Below are positions 1 to 8,010 of a DNA stretch of 12,172 nucleotides, in pieces. The position numbers were made by a program, and so were the translations under genes. The number at the start of each line of letters is the position of its first letter. Position 1 is the first letter of the stretch. The stretch lies in contig UREH01000063.1 in assembly GCA_900546835.1 (NCBI GenBank), positions 1-12,172 on the forward strand, read 5' to 3'. The DNA is from an uncultured Porphyromonadaceae bacterium (GTDB lineage Bacteria; Bacteroidota; Bacteroidia; Bacteroidales; Muribaculaceae). The notes below the pieces were generated by a model. That model was not told the origin of the DNA. It did not search any database and worked only from the letters and a program-made list of their open reading frames with translations.

Positions 1-421
1 AGAATGGTCCAGATGGTAGGAGCTTGAGGGTGAGGGCGAAGGGAGTTGACTAAGGTCAATGACCGAACCCGAACCACTCAGGCGACGACCCAGATGGGCC
101 ATTATGACACGCACTCTGTGCACAATATCGGTCCTACGTGCCTCCAAGCATCCCGGAATATCCGATTATCAATGAGTCAGGCTTATATAAACGACGGATG
201 CAGCCGGGGGCGTCCCTACAAGCCGACGGCCAATCATATAGATAGACTCAGTAGTCAAAAAGAATATCATAAGTAACTGTTCTATATTATTTTATACTTT
301 CCCGATCTAATTATTTTAATATTTCTATTGGAGTTTCTAAATATTTATGTAACTTAGCGACGCATAACCACTGTTTATGCTAAATTTTATAAATATTTAT
401 TCATCCAAACGAACATTCATC
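1..421. other. Upstream region without a recognisable gene
   Basis: I see no supportable gene here. Bases 1-276 have mixed base composition. The only open stretch is a 76-codon plus-strand frame that starts on a TTG at position 46 and ends at 276. Its translation is rich in Thr, Arg, His and Ser, has no domain or motif I know, and uses codons unlike the GC-rich third-position pattern of the neighbouring genes. I also read this part on the minus strand and found no tRNA, rRNA or transposase signature. Bases 277-421 are strongly AT-rich and look like a promoter and leader for the tryptophan synthase gene that starts at 422. The left part could be the decayed end of something outside the window. 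Confidence 0.5.
326..357 (+). promoter_or_regulatory. Candidate Bacteroidetes-type promoter for trpB2
   Basis: A TATTG at 326-330 is followed, after 19 nt, by TAACTTAG at 350-357. This is one base away from the Bacteroidetes -7 consensus TAnnTTTG, with the usual spacing from a TTG-type -33 element. Transcription would start near 364 and give a leader of about 58 nt. A second, weaker -7-like sequence, TAAATTTT, lies at 381-388 without a clear -33 partner. Confidence 0.35.
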
Positions 422-1813
422 ATGGAAAAACAAAAACGCTACATCCTGCCGGAGAGCGAAGTACCGCGCTTCTGGTACAACATACAGGCCGACATGACCA
501 CCAAACCGATGCCACCGCTCAATCCCGCCACCCGGCAGCCGCTGAAAGCCGAAGATCTCTTTCCCATCTTCGCCGAGGAGTGCTGCCGCCAGGAACTGAA
601 TACAACCGACCGCTGGATACCGATTCCCGAAGAAGTGCGCGAGAAATACAAATACTACCGCACCACCCCGCTGGTGCGCGCCTAAGGACTTGAAAAAGCC
701 CTCGGCACAACCGCCCATATCTATTTCAAAAACGAGAGTGTAAGCCCGATGGGGTCGCACAAACTCAACTCCGCCATTCCCCAGGCATTCTACTGCAAGC
801 AGGAGGGCGTCAAGAACGTAACCACCGAGACCGGCGCGGGCCAGTGGGGAGCGTCGCTCGCCTACGCCGCTTCGCTCTTCGGACTGGAATCGGCCGTATA
901 TCAGGTAAAAATCTCCTACGAGCAGAAACCTTACCGCCGCAGCATAATGCAGACCTTCGGCGCGCAGGTAACGCCCTCCCCTTCCATGTCGACCCGTGCG
1001 GGCAAGGACATCCTCACCGTCAATCCCAACTATCAGGGTTCGCTCGGCACGGCCATCTCGGAGGCCGTAGAGCTGGCTATGACCACCCCCGACTGCAAAT
1101 ATACGCTCGGTTCGGTACTCAACCACGTATCCCTCCACCAGACCGTTATCGGCCTTGAAGCAGAGAAACAGATGGAGATGGCCGGAGAGTATCCCGACGT
1201 GGTAATCGCCTGCTTCGGCGGAGGCAGCAACTTCAGCGGCATTGCATTCCCGTTCATGCGCCATAAGATAGCCGGCGAGGAAGGGAAGACCGCAACACGC
1301 TTCGTGGCAGCCGAGCCGGCGTCGTGCCCGAAACTCACGCGCGGCGAATTCCACTACGACTTCGGCGACGAGGCCGGATATACACCTCTGCTGCCGATGT
1401 TTACCCTCGGGCACAAATTCGCCCCCGCACATATACATGCAGGCGGTCTGCGCTACCACGGCGCCGGGACAATCGTATCGCAGCTTCTGAAAGACGGACT
1501 GATGGAGGGTGTAGACATCGACCAGCTGGAATCGTTCGAGGCCGGATGTCTGTTCGCCCGCTCGGAGGGTATAATCCCCGCTCCCGAATCATGCCACGCC
1601 ATAGCGGCTACCATCCGCGAGGCTCGGAAAGCCACAGAAGAAGGGAAGGAGACCGTGATACTGTTCATCCTCTCGGGACACGGACTTATCGATATGGCCT
1701 CCTACGACAAATTCCTTCAGGGCGACCTGCAGAACTACTCTCTGTCCGACGAAGAGTTGAAGCGCTCACTGCAGTCGGTGCCCGAAGTATCCGGCGAAGA
1801 AGCCGGGAAATAA
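422..1813 (+). pseudogene. trpB: TrpB2-type tryptophan synthase beta chain, interrupted by an in-frame stop
   Basis: This reading frame encodes a PLP-dependent TrpB2-class enzyme, which in the family makes tryptophan from serine and indole, often without tight coupling to TrpA. The TrpB2 N-terminal region is present (LPESEVPRFWYN near residues 9-20, and TTPLVRA just before the stop). The PLP lysine is in GSHK (Lys114) and the phosphate-binding GGGSN is at about 266-270. The frame spans 463 positions, the usual TrpB2 length. The oddity is a TAA at 683-685 (codon 88). The same frame continues directly with GLEKALGT on the other side, so a single base substitution rather than a frameshift explains it. 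The intact N-terminal fragment is 87 residues. The next in-frame ATG is at 749 (position 110), and a product from there would lose part of the PLP domain. I call it a probable pseudogene, but a sequencing or assembly error is a real alternative. TAA ends trpS and fba here, so TAA works as a stop in this genome. Confidence 0.85.
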
Positions 1814-1828
1814 CCGAGTAACAGAACC

Positions 1829-1844
1829 GCGCCGTCAAAGGCGC
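1829..1844. terminator. Short hairpin between convergent genes
   Basis: GCGCC at 1829-1833 pairs with GGCGC at 1840-1844 around a 6-nt loop, within the 33 nt that separate the stop codons of trpB2 (+) and the YitT gene (-). It could end transcription from both sides. There is no real T-tract on either strand, so the call is weak. Confidence 0.25.
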
Positions 1845-1846
1845 AA

Positions 1847-2875
1847 TCAGAGCACCCTGGTGGTTGGCTCCGGACGGACCGGAAGGTCGTCGGGGCTGAC
1901 CACCGGATTTATTTTGCCGTCGGACGATACATGCGGACGCGGTGTCTTCATTTTAAGCTTGAGTTCGTCGAACCCGCGGCCGTATACACCGTTGACAGCG
2001 GCCTGGGTGATGAACGCATCGTTGTCGATCGACTTGATGATACGGAATATCGTTACGGATTCAATCTTGCGGCACATAACCAGAAGGACCTTAACATCCT
2101 TCTTCGAATACCAACCCATTCCGTTGAGCACAGTGCATCCGCGCTGAGCTTCGTTGTTGATGGCCGTAGCGATTTCTTCCCAGTAAGGCGAGAAAATGGT
2201 GAACTGCACGGCCATACGGTTGGTATTGATCATCATGTCGGCCATAAAGGGAATCACGAACAGAGTAATCAGACCGTAGACAAGAGCCGGGACAGCGGCC
2301 TGGAAATCGAAATCGGGCATGAAGAAAAATTTCAGAAGCACCGAGGAGCTGATTACCGTGAGGTCGAAATACATCATGGCACGGCCTATGGACACATTGC
2401 TCTTCTTCGAGGCCACCGCAGCCACGATATCCGTTCCGCCGGTCGAGCCGTTGTGGATGAATACCAGACCGATGCCGAGGCCGCAGAGCACGGCGCCGAT
2501 AATCACATCCATAAATGTCTGCCCCTCCACCGGAGGCTTGGTGAACATCGGCTGAAAGACCGCGAATACAAGCGAGATAACCACCACACCGAATAGCGTC
2601 CGTATTACGAATGTACGCCCTACGATTCGATATGCCAGAGCGAGCATTATGACGTTGACCGAAAAAATAGTCACCGAATACGGCACGTGGAACCCCATCA
2701 GGCCGAACGTAATCATGTCTACCACCTGGCTGAGACCCGCCATGCCGCCGATAACGACCTTGTCGGGCGCGGTGGCGATAAAGGAGCAGAACCCCAGGCC
2801 ATAGAGCATTATGCCGAAAATAATAATCAGGTAGTCTTTGGCATAAAGCCATAGTTTAGGGCGTGAGATTGCCAT
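1847..2875 (-). CDS. YitT family membrane protein (YitT_membrane plus DUF2179)
   Basis: The predicted protein has 342 residues. About the first 215 residues form six or seven hydrophobic segments, with the glycine-rich loops typical of the YitT family (VIGGMAGLSQ near 41-50 and NGSTGGTDI in the middle). The C-terminal part (about 220-300) matches a DUF2179 domain, with a GCTVLNGMGWYSKKDV-like strand and a closing NGVYGRGF segment. A polar, proline-rich tail follows. The molecular function of the family is not established; it is an inner-membrane protein, and transport is often assumed. I start it at the ATG at 2875, giving MAISRPKLW. The frame is open to an ATG at 2980, but those extra 35 residues are not hydrophobic in the way a signal would be and lie in AT-rich spacer-like DNA. 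The gene converges with trpB2 and is downstream of the amidase on the same strand, with a gap of about 185 nt that argues for its own promoter. Confidence 0.85.
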   Translation of the reverse strand: MAISRPKLWLYAKDYLIIIFGIMLYGLGFCSFIATAPDKVVIGGMAGLSQVVDMITFGLMGFHVPYSVTIFSVNVIMLALAYRIVGRTFVIRTLFGVVVISLVFAVFQPMFTKPPVEGQTFMDVIIGAVLCGLGIGLVFIHNGSTGGTDIVAAVASKKSNVSIGRAMMYFDLTVISSSVLLKFFFMPDFDFQAAVPALVYGLITLFVIPFMADMMINTNRMAVQFTIFSPYWEEIATAINNEAQRGCTVLNGMGWYSKKDVKVLLVMCRKIESVTIFRIIKSIDNDAFITQAAVNGVYGRGFDELKLKMKTPRPHVSSDGKINPVVSPDDLPVRPEPTTRVL

Positions 2876-3060
2876 GGTAATAGGTTGAAAGATTTTGAAT
2901 AAGCGGATTTCATCGGCCGAGGCGGCCTTTACCACGCAAATTTCGCAAAAAATTTTCATTCCGCCTATCCCCTGCCCCATTTTTGCCCCAGAAAACTCAA
3001 TATGAACCAGAAGGCCCAGGGACGCGGAGATATGCTTTACGGCGAGGGCGGTCGCCAGTG

Positions 3061-3510
3061 CTACAGCGAGGAGTATTCTGAGGTGGCGGGGAAGCAGTGG
3101 CAGGCTTTGGGGGCGAAGTCGTGGTGACCGTGGATGGAGGCGCGAGGAAAGGCGCGGCGCAGGGTGGTGAGCAGGGCGAGGAGTGAGGCGCGCTGGGCCG
3201 GAGTGCGCGTATCGGCAGGGCGGCCGCTACGGTCGAGGCCTCCGATGTAGCAAACACCTACGGAGCGGCGGTTATGGGCCCGGCAGTGGGCGCCGGAGCG
3301 GCGGAGCGGACGCCCGACCTCGATGCTTCCGTCGAGGCGGACAACGAAGTGATAGCCGATATCGGAGATATGGCGGTCGGCAACGTGCCACCGGCGGATG
3401 TCGGCGGCAGAGAAGTCTCGGCCTTGGCGGGTAGCCGAGCAATGGACGATGATTTCGTCAATCTGACGGCCGCACGATTCGGTGGCCGCGAGGATTTCCT
3501 GTTGTGTCAT
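3061..3510 (-). CDS. N-acetylmuramoyl-L-alanine amidase (Amidase_2, T7-lysozyme-like)
   Basis: This 149-residue single-domain protein belongs to the zinc amidases that cut the bond between muramic acid and the stem peptide of peptidoglycan. The expected zinc ligands are visible: His23 in IVHCSAT, His129 in HGHHD and Cys137 in KACHCF. Catalytic-site residues Tyr53 (GYHFVV) and Lys135 are also present. The C-terminal end (ATSEYSSL) resembles the ends of complete Bacteroidales homologues, so the protein looks full length. There are two small departures from what I would expect: ACHCF instead of ACPCF next to the zinc cysteine, and HHD instead of HRD. I see no signal peptide, so how it reaches the wall is unclear. 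Such genes often sit in prophage-like clusters, but no holin, HU-like or other phage gene is adjacent here. It follows trpS on the same strand, separated by a hairpin terminator and a -7-like element. Confidence 0.85.
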   Translation of the reverse strand: MTQQEILAATESCGRQIDEIIVHCSATRQGRDFSAADIRRWHVADRHISDIGYHFVVRLDGSIEVGRPLRRSGAHCRAHNRRSVGVCYIGGLDRSGRPADTRTPAQRASLLALLTTLRRAFPRASIHGHHDFAPKACHCFPATSEYSSL

Positions 3511-3607
3511 GGAGTCTGAATAATAGTTTCGTAAAAGAAGGATAACTACTGAAGATCTGTTCTCGTTATGGTTTTGCCTTATGAGGCGTACATTGAAATT
3601 CCTGATA

Positions 3608-3615
3608 CAAAGTTA
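3608..3615 (-). promoter_or_regulatory. -7-like element upstream of the amidase
   Basis: Read on the minus strand, the sequence is TAACTTTG, a full match to the Bacteroidetes -7 consensus TAnnTTTG. It lies about 100 nt upstream of the amidase start. I find no TTTG-type -33 element at 19-21 nt. It also lies immediately behind the trpS terminator hairpin, where it doubles as the T-rich tail. Confidence 0.3.
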
Positions 3616-3616
3616 A

Positions 3617-3641
3617 GGCCCGCAACCAGGGGTTGCGAGCC
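3617..3641 (-). terminator. Hairpin terminator of trpS
   Basis: Two 11-nt arms (3617-3627 and 3631-3641) pair around a 3-nt loop. As minus-strand RNA all 11 pairs form, including one G-U pair. As plus-strand RNA the same position is a C-A mismatch, so the structure favours minus-strand transcripts. The tail is TTAACTTT, which is only moderately T-rich. It lies 26 nt beyond the trpS stop codon. Confidence 0.55.
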
Positions 3642-3666
3642 TAAAAATTCCTGAAAGCGCGATTAT

Positions 3667-4755
3667 TTATTTCCTGGCATAGCGTTTTGCCTGTTCTGCA
3701 ATGAGCTGCGCGTCGTCGAAATAATTGATTTTCATTGCGCGGCGAACCTCGTCGAGGGTCCGGGCAGCAACGGCGCGGGCTTGCTCAGAGCCTTTGCGCA
3801 GAATTTCGTAGACCTGAGGGATATCAGCCTCGAACTGCGCGCGGCGCTCGCGGATAGGCGCAAGAAGCTCTTCGAGCACATTGTAAAGAAGCTTCTTTAC
3901 GGTGCCGTCGCCGAGGCCTCCACGGGTATAGTGGTCCTTAAGCGCCTGAAGGTTGGCGTAGTCGGATAGATATTTGGCGAAATGGGAGTCGTTGCTCAGC
4001 GCCTCGAGATAAATGAAGGGACAGTTGCCTTCGAGATGGCCCGGGGAGTCGATAGTAAGGTGCTCGGGGTCGGTATACATGCTGTTGACCTTCTTCTTCA
4101 CTTCTTTGGAGGTATCGGAAAGGTAGATGCAGTTGCCCAGCGATTTACTCATTTTGGCTTTGCCGTCGGTTCCCGGCAGACGCATGCACACGGCATTGTC
4201 GGGAAGAAGAATCTCAGGCTCTACGAGCGTGGGGCCGTAGATATGATTGAAACGGTTTACAATTTCGCGAGTAAGCTCGATCATGGGAGCCTGGTCCTCG
4301 CCGGCGGGGACGGTGGTGGCCTTGAAAGCCGTTATATCGCTTGCCTGGCTGACGGGGTAGCAGAAGAAACCCACGGGAATCGACTGTTCGAAATTGCGCA
4401 TCTTGATCTCGGTCTTCACCGTGGGATTACGCTGCACGCGGCTCACGCTCACCAGATTCATGTAGTAAAACGCCAGTTCGGCAAGCTCGGGCACCTGGCT
4501 CTGGATGAATATAGTGGTTTTGGCAGGGTCGAGGCCGGCGGAGAGATAGTCGAGTGCAACCTCGATGACGTTCTGACGAACTTTCTCCGGGTTGTCGGCA
4601 TTGTCGGTGAGCGCCTGGCAGTCGGCAATCATCACATATATCTTATCGAACTCGCCGGAATTCTGAAGCTCGACACGACGGCGCAGAGAACCCACGAAAT
4701 GTCCGAGATGAAGGCGCCCGGTGGGACGGTCGCCCGTCAGTATGATTTTTTCCAT
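3667..4755 (-). CDS. trpS: Tryptophanyl-tRNA synthetase
   Basis: This 362-residue class I aminoacyl-tRNA synthetase charges tRNA(Trp) with tryptophan in the cytoplasm. The HIGH-type signature appears as TGRLHLGH (residues 12-19) and the KMSKS loop is intact at 201-205. The conserved VPAGEDQ segment (149-155) and the YPVSQASDI segment (133-141), which contributes to the tryptophan pocket in known structures, are present. The length is normal for compact bacterial TrpS. The start is the ATG at 4755, giving [13 protein letters not shown], where family members usually begin. The frame stays open upstream to a stop near 4835 but contains no ATG, GTG or TTG there. The leader is almost entirely a 9-nt tandem repeat. 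The gene is divergent from the M16 protease and is followed by its own hairpin. It shares a tryptophan theme with trpB2, but the intervening genes and the opposite orientation argue against co-transcription. Confidence 0.96.
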   Translation of the reverse strand: MEKIILTGDRPTGRLHLGHFVGSLRRRVELQNSGEFDKIYVMIADCQALTDNADNPEKVRQNVIEVALDYLSAGLDPAKTTIFIQSQVPELAELAFYYMNLVSVSRVQRNPTVKTEIKMRNFEQSIPVGFFCYPVSQASDITAFKATTVPAGEDQAPMIELTREIVNRFNHIYGPTLVEPEILLPDNAVCMRLPGTDGKAKMSKSLGNCIYLSDTSKEVKKKVNSMYTDPEHLTIDSPGHLEGNCPFIYLEALSNDSHFAKYLSDYANLQALKDHYTRGGLGDGTVKKLLYNVLEELLAPIRERRAQFEADIPQVYEILRKGSEQARAVAARTLDEVRRAMKINYFDDAQLIAEQAKRYARK

Positions 4756-4816
4756 ATGATGTAGCTTATGTTTCTGATGTGACTTATATTTCTTATATGG
4801 CTTATGTAGCTTATAT
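4754..4816 (-). repeat. Seven tandem 9-nt units in the trpS leader
   Basis: Read on the minus strand, seven consecutive 9-nt units follow a consensus of A(T/C)AT(A/C)AGNN: atataagct, acataagcc, atataagaa, atataagtc, acatcagaa, acataagct, acatcatat. The last unit runs into the ATG start codon of trpS. A degenerate eighth copy may precede them, shifted by one base (4816-4824). The period is three codons, and the frame in register with trpS has no stop within the array. Confidence 0.8.
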
Positions 4817-4840
4817 GCTGATATTTGCTGTTAATTAATG

Positions 4841-4848
4841 CAAAGTTA
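4841..4848 (-). promoter_or_regulatory. -7 element for trpS
   Basis: Minus-strand TAACTTTG is a full match to TAnnTTTG. It would place the transcript start near 4834 and give a leader of roughly 80 nt that consists mostly of the 9-nt repeat. I do not see a good TTTG at the -33 position, so the element rests on the -7 match and its location. Confidence 0.5.
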
Positions 4849-4871
4849 CGTTTTTTCTCAGAAATTCGCCC

Positions 4872-4879
4872 TACCTTTG
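4872..4879 (+). promoter_or_regulatory. -7 element for the M16 protease gene
   Basis: TACCTTTG matches TAnnTTTG exactly and lies 65 nt before the protease start codon. A T-run at 4851-4856 lies near the -33 position, but there is no clean TTTG. A small inverted repeat (GCAG at 4890-4893 and CTGC at 4900-4903) lies just after the expected transcript start. The element is 24 bp from the opposite-facing trpS -7 box. Confidence 0.5.
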
Positions 4880-4943
4880 AGCACTATTCGCAGTAATATC
4901 TGCAAAAGGCAACCAACACTATCAATCATATAAAATTCCGTTC

Positions 4944-7901
4944 ATGCTACACATCAAGTCTCTGGCATTGGCCCTGACCTTCGGTCTTATGGCCACGGCG
5001 CAAGCCAATGCAGCTGAAAAATATGCCTACGATTCAGTGCCCGGCGATCCACTGCACGCCAAGATCTACACCCTAACCAACGGGCTCAAGATTTTCATGA
5101 GCCAGAACCCGCGGTCGCCGCGCATCCAGGCCAATATCGCCGTGCGCGTAGGCGGCAAAAACGACCCTGCGGAGACAACAGGTCTGGCCCACTATTTCGA
5201 GCACATGATGTTCAAGGGCACACCCAACTTCGGCACTACCGACTACACCGCAGAGAAGCCGATGCTCGACCGCATCGAAGCCCTTTTCGAGACGTATCGC
5301 CACACTACCGACTCGATGGCCCGTGCGGCCATCTACCATCAGATCGACTCCATAAGCTACGAGGCCTCGAAGCTCGCTATTCCCAACGAATACGACAAAA
5401 TGATGTCGGCCATCGGCGCCTCGGGAACCAACGCCTACACCTCGACCGACGTGACCTGCTACGTGGAGGAAATCCCCTCCAACGAGCTCGAGCGCTGGGC
5501 CATAGTACAGGCCGACAGGTTCAAGAACCCCGTGCTCCGCGGTTTCCATACCGAACTGGAGACCATCTACGAGGAGAAAAACATGTCGCTGACCAACGAC
5601 TCGCGTAAGGCTTACGAGCAGATGCTCGCAATGCTCTTCCCCTCGCATCCCTACGGCACACAGACCGTGCTGGGCACACAGACCCACCTCAAGAACCCCT
5701 CGATTACCAACATCAAGGCTTACCACGACAAATGGTATGTGCCCAACAATATGGCCATCGTCCTTTCGGGCGACTTCAATCCCGATGAGGCCGTGGACAT
5801 AATCAGCCGCTACTTCGGCGACATGAAGCCTAACACCGAGCTGGAAAGCCAGCGCCTGAAAGTGGTGGCCGAAAAGCCTTTCAGCGAACCACAGCGCGCC
5901 GAAGTGTGGGGCAACGACGCCGAACGCCTCTTTCTGGCATGGCGCATCCCCGCCAACTCCGACAAGGAGATGGTTACGCTCCAGGTGATGGAGCAGGTGC
6001 TCCAGAACGGCTCGGCCGGACTGATCGACATCGACATCAAACAGGCCCAGAAACTCAACGGTGCCGGCTGCGGCATGTATAACATGGCCGACCAGGGTGC
6101 TTTCATGCTGATCGGAGTGCCCCGCGGAGGCCAGAATCTCCGCGACGTCGAGACCATACTTATGGCCGAAGTCGACAAACTCCGCAAGGGCGATTTTTCC
6201 GACAAACTCATCGACGCCATCCGCGCCAACCTCGAGCTGGAGCTCCAGAAATCGTTTCTTGAAAACGGCGACCGCGCCGACTATTTCGTAGAAGCTTTCG
6301 TAAACGGTCAGAGCTGGGCCTATGCCGTGGCCGCACTGGAAGCCTTAAAGAATGTGACCAAGGCCGACGTAGTAGCCGCCGCCAACAAATATCTCGGCGC
6401 CAACGACTACGTGGCCATCGACAAGCGCCAGGGCGCGCCCAAGGATGAACTCAAGATAGCCAAACCGGCCATAACACCCATCGTGACCAACCGCGACACT
6501 GCCTCGGCGTTCCTGACCGACTTCCTTGCACGCGACGTGAAGCCCATCGAGCCCAAATTCGTGGATTTCAGCAAAGATCTCCACACCGCCACCCTCCCCA
6601 ACGGAGCTCAGCTGCTTTATACCCACAATCCCTACAACGACACGTTCGACCTGACATTCGTATACGAAACCGGCTCGTGGGCCGACCGTTACCTGAGCTA
6701 TGCCGCAAGCTATCTCGACTACATCGGCACCCCCACAATGACTCCGGCCCAGATAAGCGAGGCCTTCTACTCGCTGGCATGCTCCTATTTCGTAAGCGTA
6801 GGAACGCGCCGCAGTTTCATCGTGCTCCGCGGTCTGAGCGAAAACATGAACAAGGCTCTCACGCTGCTCGAAACGCTGCTCTCCGAGGCCGTGGCCGACC
6901 CCGAAGTCTATCAGACGTATGTTGAAACCGTGTTGAAAAGCCGCGCCGACGCCAAGGCCAACCAGAACCGTAATTTCCGCGCCCTCAGCAGCTACGTGAA
7001 CTACGGGCCTGACCTGCTGAAGGAGACCTTCGTGGGCGAAGCGGAGCTTCGTTCGCTCGACCCCAAAAAGCTCACAGCATCGCTTTCCGACCTGCTCTCG
7101 CTCAAGCACCGCATAATCTATTACGGACCGCTCTCGCAGAAGCAGGTTGAGGCCGACCTCGCCGAAAACCACCTGAAAGGTATCGCCCTCCGCGAGCCGG
7201 CTCCCATGAAGGAATTCAAGCGTGTGCAGCCCCAGGAGACCGTGATATATGTGGCTCCCTACGACGCGAAACAGCTGTATATGATGCAGATGTCGGACAA
7301 CGGCAAGAAATTCGACGCATCAATCACCCCCTCGCTCAATCTCTACAACGACTATTTCGGCGGCTCCATGAACGCGATAGTATTCCAGGAGATGCGCGAG
7401 GCCCGCTCGCTGGCCTACTCGGCCTATGCCACACTGGCCGAACCGAGCCGCCTCAACGACGACTATTTCTACTACACCCAGATTGCCACCCAGAACGACA
7501 AACTGATGGACGCAATCGATGCCTTCAACGACATTATCAACAACATGCCCGAGAGCCAGGGTGCCTTCGACCTGGCCAAGGAAAGCATCGACAAGCGCCT
7601 GCGCACCGAGCGCGTAATCGACGACAACATCGCCTGGGCCTATATCAATGCCCTCGACCTCGGCATCGCCCCCTCGCTCACCGACCCGGCCAAGCAGCCC
7701 GGCATCAACCTGTCGGAACTCACGTTTGAGGCTCTTCCGTCGCTGACGCTCGCTGACGTGGTGAAATTCCAGCAAGCGAACGTTAAGGGCCGCGTATACC
7801 ACTACGGTATCCTCGGCAAAATCGAAGACCTTGACATGGATGCCCTCAACAAGCTCGGCCGCGTGGTGATCCTGACCCCCGAAGATATCTTCGGCTATTG
7901 A
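4944..7901 (+). CDS. Secreted M16 family zinc metallopeptidase, two tandem M16 units
   Basis: This 985-residue protein starts with a typical Sec signal peptide (basic start, hydrophobic core at about residues 5-19, cleavage likely after ANA at 21-23), so it probably acts in the periplasm. The inverted zinc motif HxxEH is His83-Tyr-Phe-Glu86-His87. The third ligand is expected among the glutamates at 204-211 (TELETIYEEK). Between them lies an insertion of about 60 residues (roughly 104-160), also seen in other Bacteroidetes M16 proteins. The second half repeats the fold but has no HxxEH, as expected for the inactive partner domain. It carries the REARSLAYS segment (about 818-826), characteristic of the C-terminal M16 domain. 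The family degrades peptides inside a closed two-half chamber. The gene appears monocistronic, with its own -7 box upstream and a separate promoter for fba downstream. The substrate cannot be inferred from context. Confidence 0.94.
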   Translation: MLHIKSLALALTFGLMATAQANAAEKYAYDSVPGDPLHAKIYTLTNGLKIFMSQNPRSPRIQANIAVRVGGKNDPAETTGLAHYFEHMMFKGTPNFGTTDYTAEKPMLDRIEALFETYRHTTDSMARAAIYHQIDSISYEASKLAIPNEYDKMMSAIGASGTNAYTSTDVTCYVEEIPSNELERWAIVQADRFKNPVLRGFHTELETIYEEKNMSLTNDSRKAYEQMLAMLFPSHPYGTQTVLGTQTHLKNPSITNIKAYHDKWYVPNNMAIVLSGDFNPDEAVDIISRYFGDMKPNTELESQRLKVVAEKPFSEPQRAEVWGNDAERLFLAWRIPANSDKEMVTLQVMEQVLQNGSAGLIDIDIKQAQKLNGAGCGMYNMADQGAFMLIGVPRGGQNLRDVETILMAEVDKLRKGDFSDKLIDAIRANLELELQKSFLENGDRADYFVEAFVNGQSWAYAVAALEALKNVTKADVVAAANKYLGANDYVAIDKRQGAPKDELKIAKPAITPIVTNRDTASAFLTDFLARDVKPIEPKFVDFSKDLHTATLPNGAQLLYTHNPYNDTFDLTFVYETGSWADRYLSYAASYLDYIGTPTMTPAQISEAFYSLACSYFVSVGTRRSFIVLRGLSENMNKALTLLETLLSEAVADPEVYQTYVETVLKSRADAKANQNRNFRALSSYVNYGPDLLKETFVGEAELRSLDPKKLTASLSDLLSLKHRIIYYGPLSQKQVEADLAENHLKGIALREPAPMKEFKRVQPQETVIYVAPYDAKQLYMMQMSDNGKKFDASITPSLNLYNDYFGGSMNAIVFQEMREARSLAYSAYATLAEPSRLNDDYFYYTQIATQNDKLMDAIDAFNDIINNMPESQGAFDLAKESIDKRLRTERVIDDNIAWAYINALDLGIAPSLTDPAKQPGINLSELTFEALPSLTLADVVKFQQANVKGRVYHYGILGKIEDLDMDALNKLGRVVILTPEDIFGY

Positions 7902-7917
7902 TTCCTCCGCACGGAAT

Positions 7918-7941
7918 GGGCGACTACGCATACCGTCGCCC
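7918..7941 (+). terminator. Possible hairpin after the M16 protease gene
   Basis: GGGCGAC at 7918-7924 pairs perfectly with GTCGCCC at 7935-7941 around a 10-nt loop, 16 nt after the stop codon. There is no T-tract behind it, so it may be a Rho-type or RNA-stabilising end rather than a classical terminator. Confidence 0.3.
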
Positions 7942-8010
7942 TGACGGAATCTACGTGGTATCTATCGGCAGTCTACAAGAATAAATATGCCTAAATCAGC
8001 AGTCGAGGGA

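Noticed and set aside
46..276. 76-codon plus-strand frame starting on TTG
   Set aside because: No recognisable domain, unusual codon use for this genome and no ATG start. Too little to call a gene.
683..685. Recoded stop (selenocysteine or pyrrolysine)
   Set aside because: Those use TGA or TAG. This is TAA, which ends other genes in the window, and no recoding hairpin is evident.
401..1459. Long minus-strand frame (352 codons) opposite trpB2
   Set aside because: It is the antisense shadow of a GC-rich gene. The plus strand carries clear TrpB2 motifs.
3002..3127. 42-codon plus-strand ORF beginning MNQKAQGRG
   Set aside because: It is largely antisense to the amidase C-terminus, has no promoter and resembles no family.
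2876..3130. Open minus-strand frame joined to the YitT gene, including a hydrophobic ILLAVALATALAV stretch near the amidase end
   Set aside because: It has no ATG, GTG or TTG before 2980 and overlaps the amidase 3' end. Probably a chance open frame, though a tiny membrane peptide cannot be fully excluded.
4754..4816. CRISPR-like array
   Set aside because: Units are 9 nt with no spacers and no cas genes are present.
4754..4835. Trp leader peptide or attenuator for trpS
   Set aside because: No start codon, no Trp codons and no competing hairpins in the leader.
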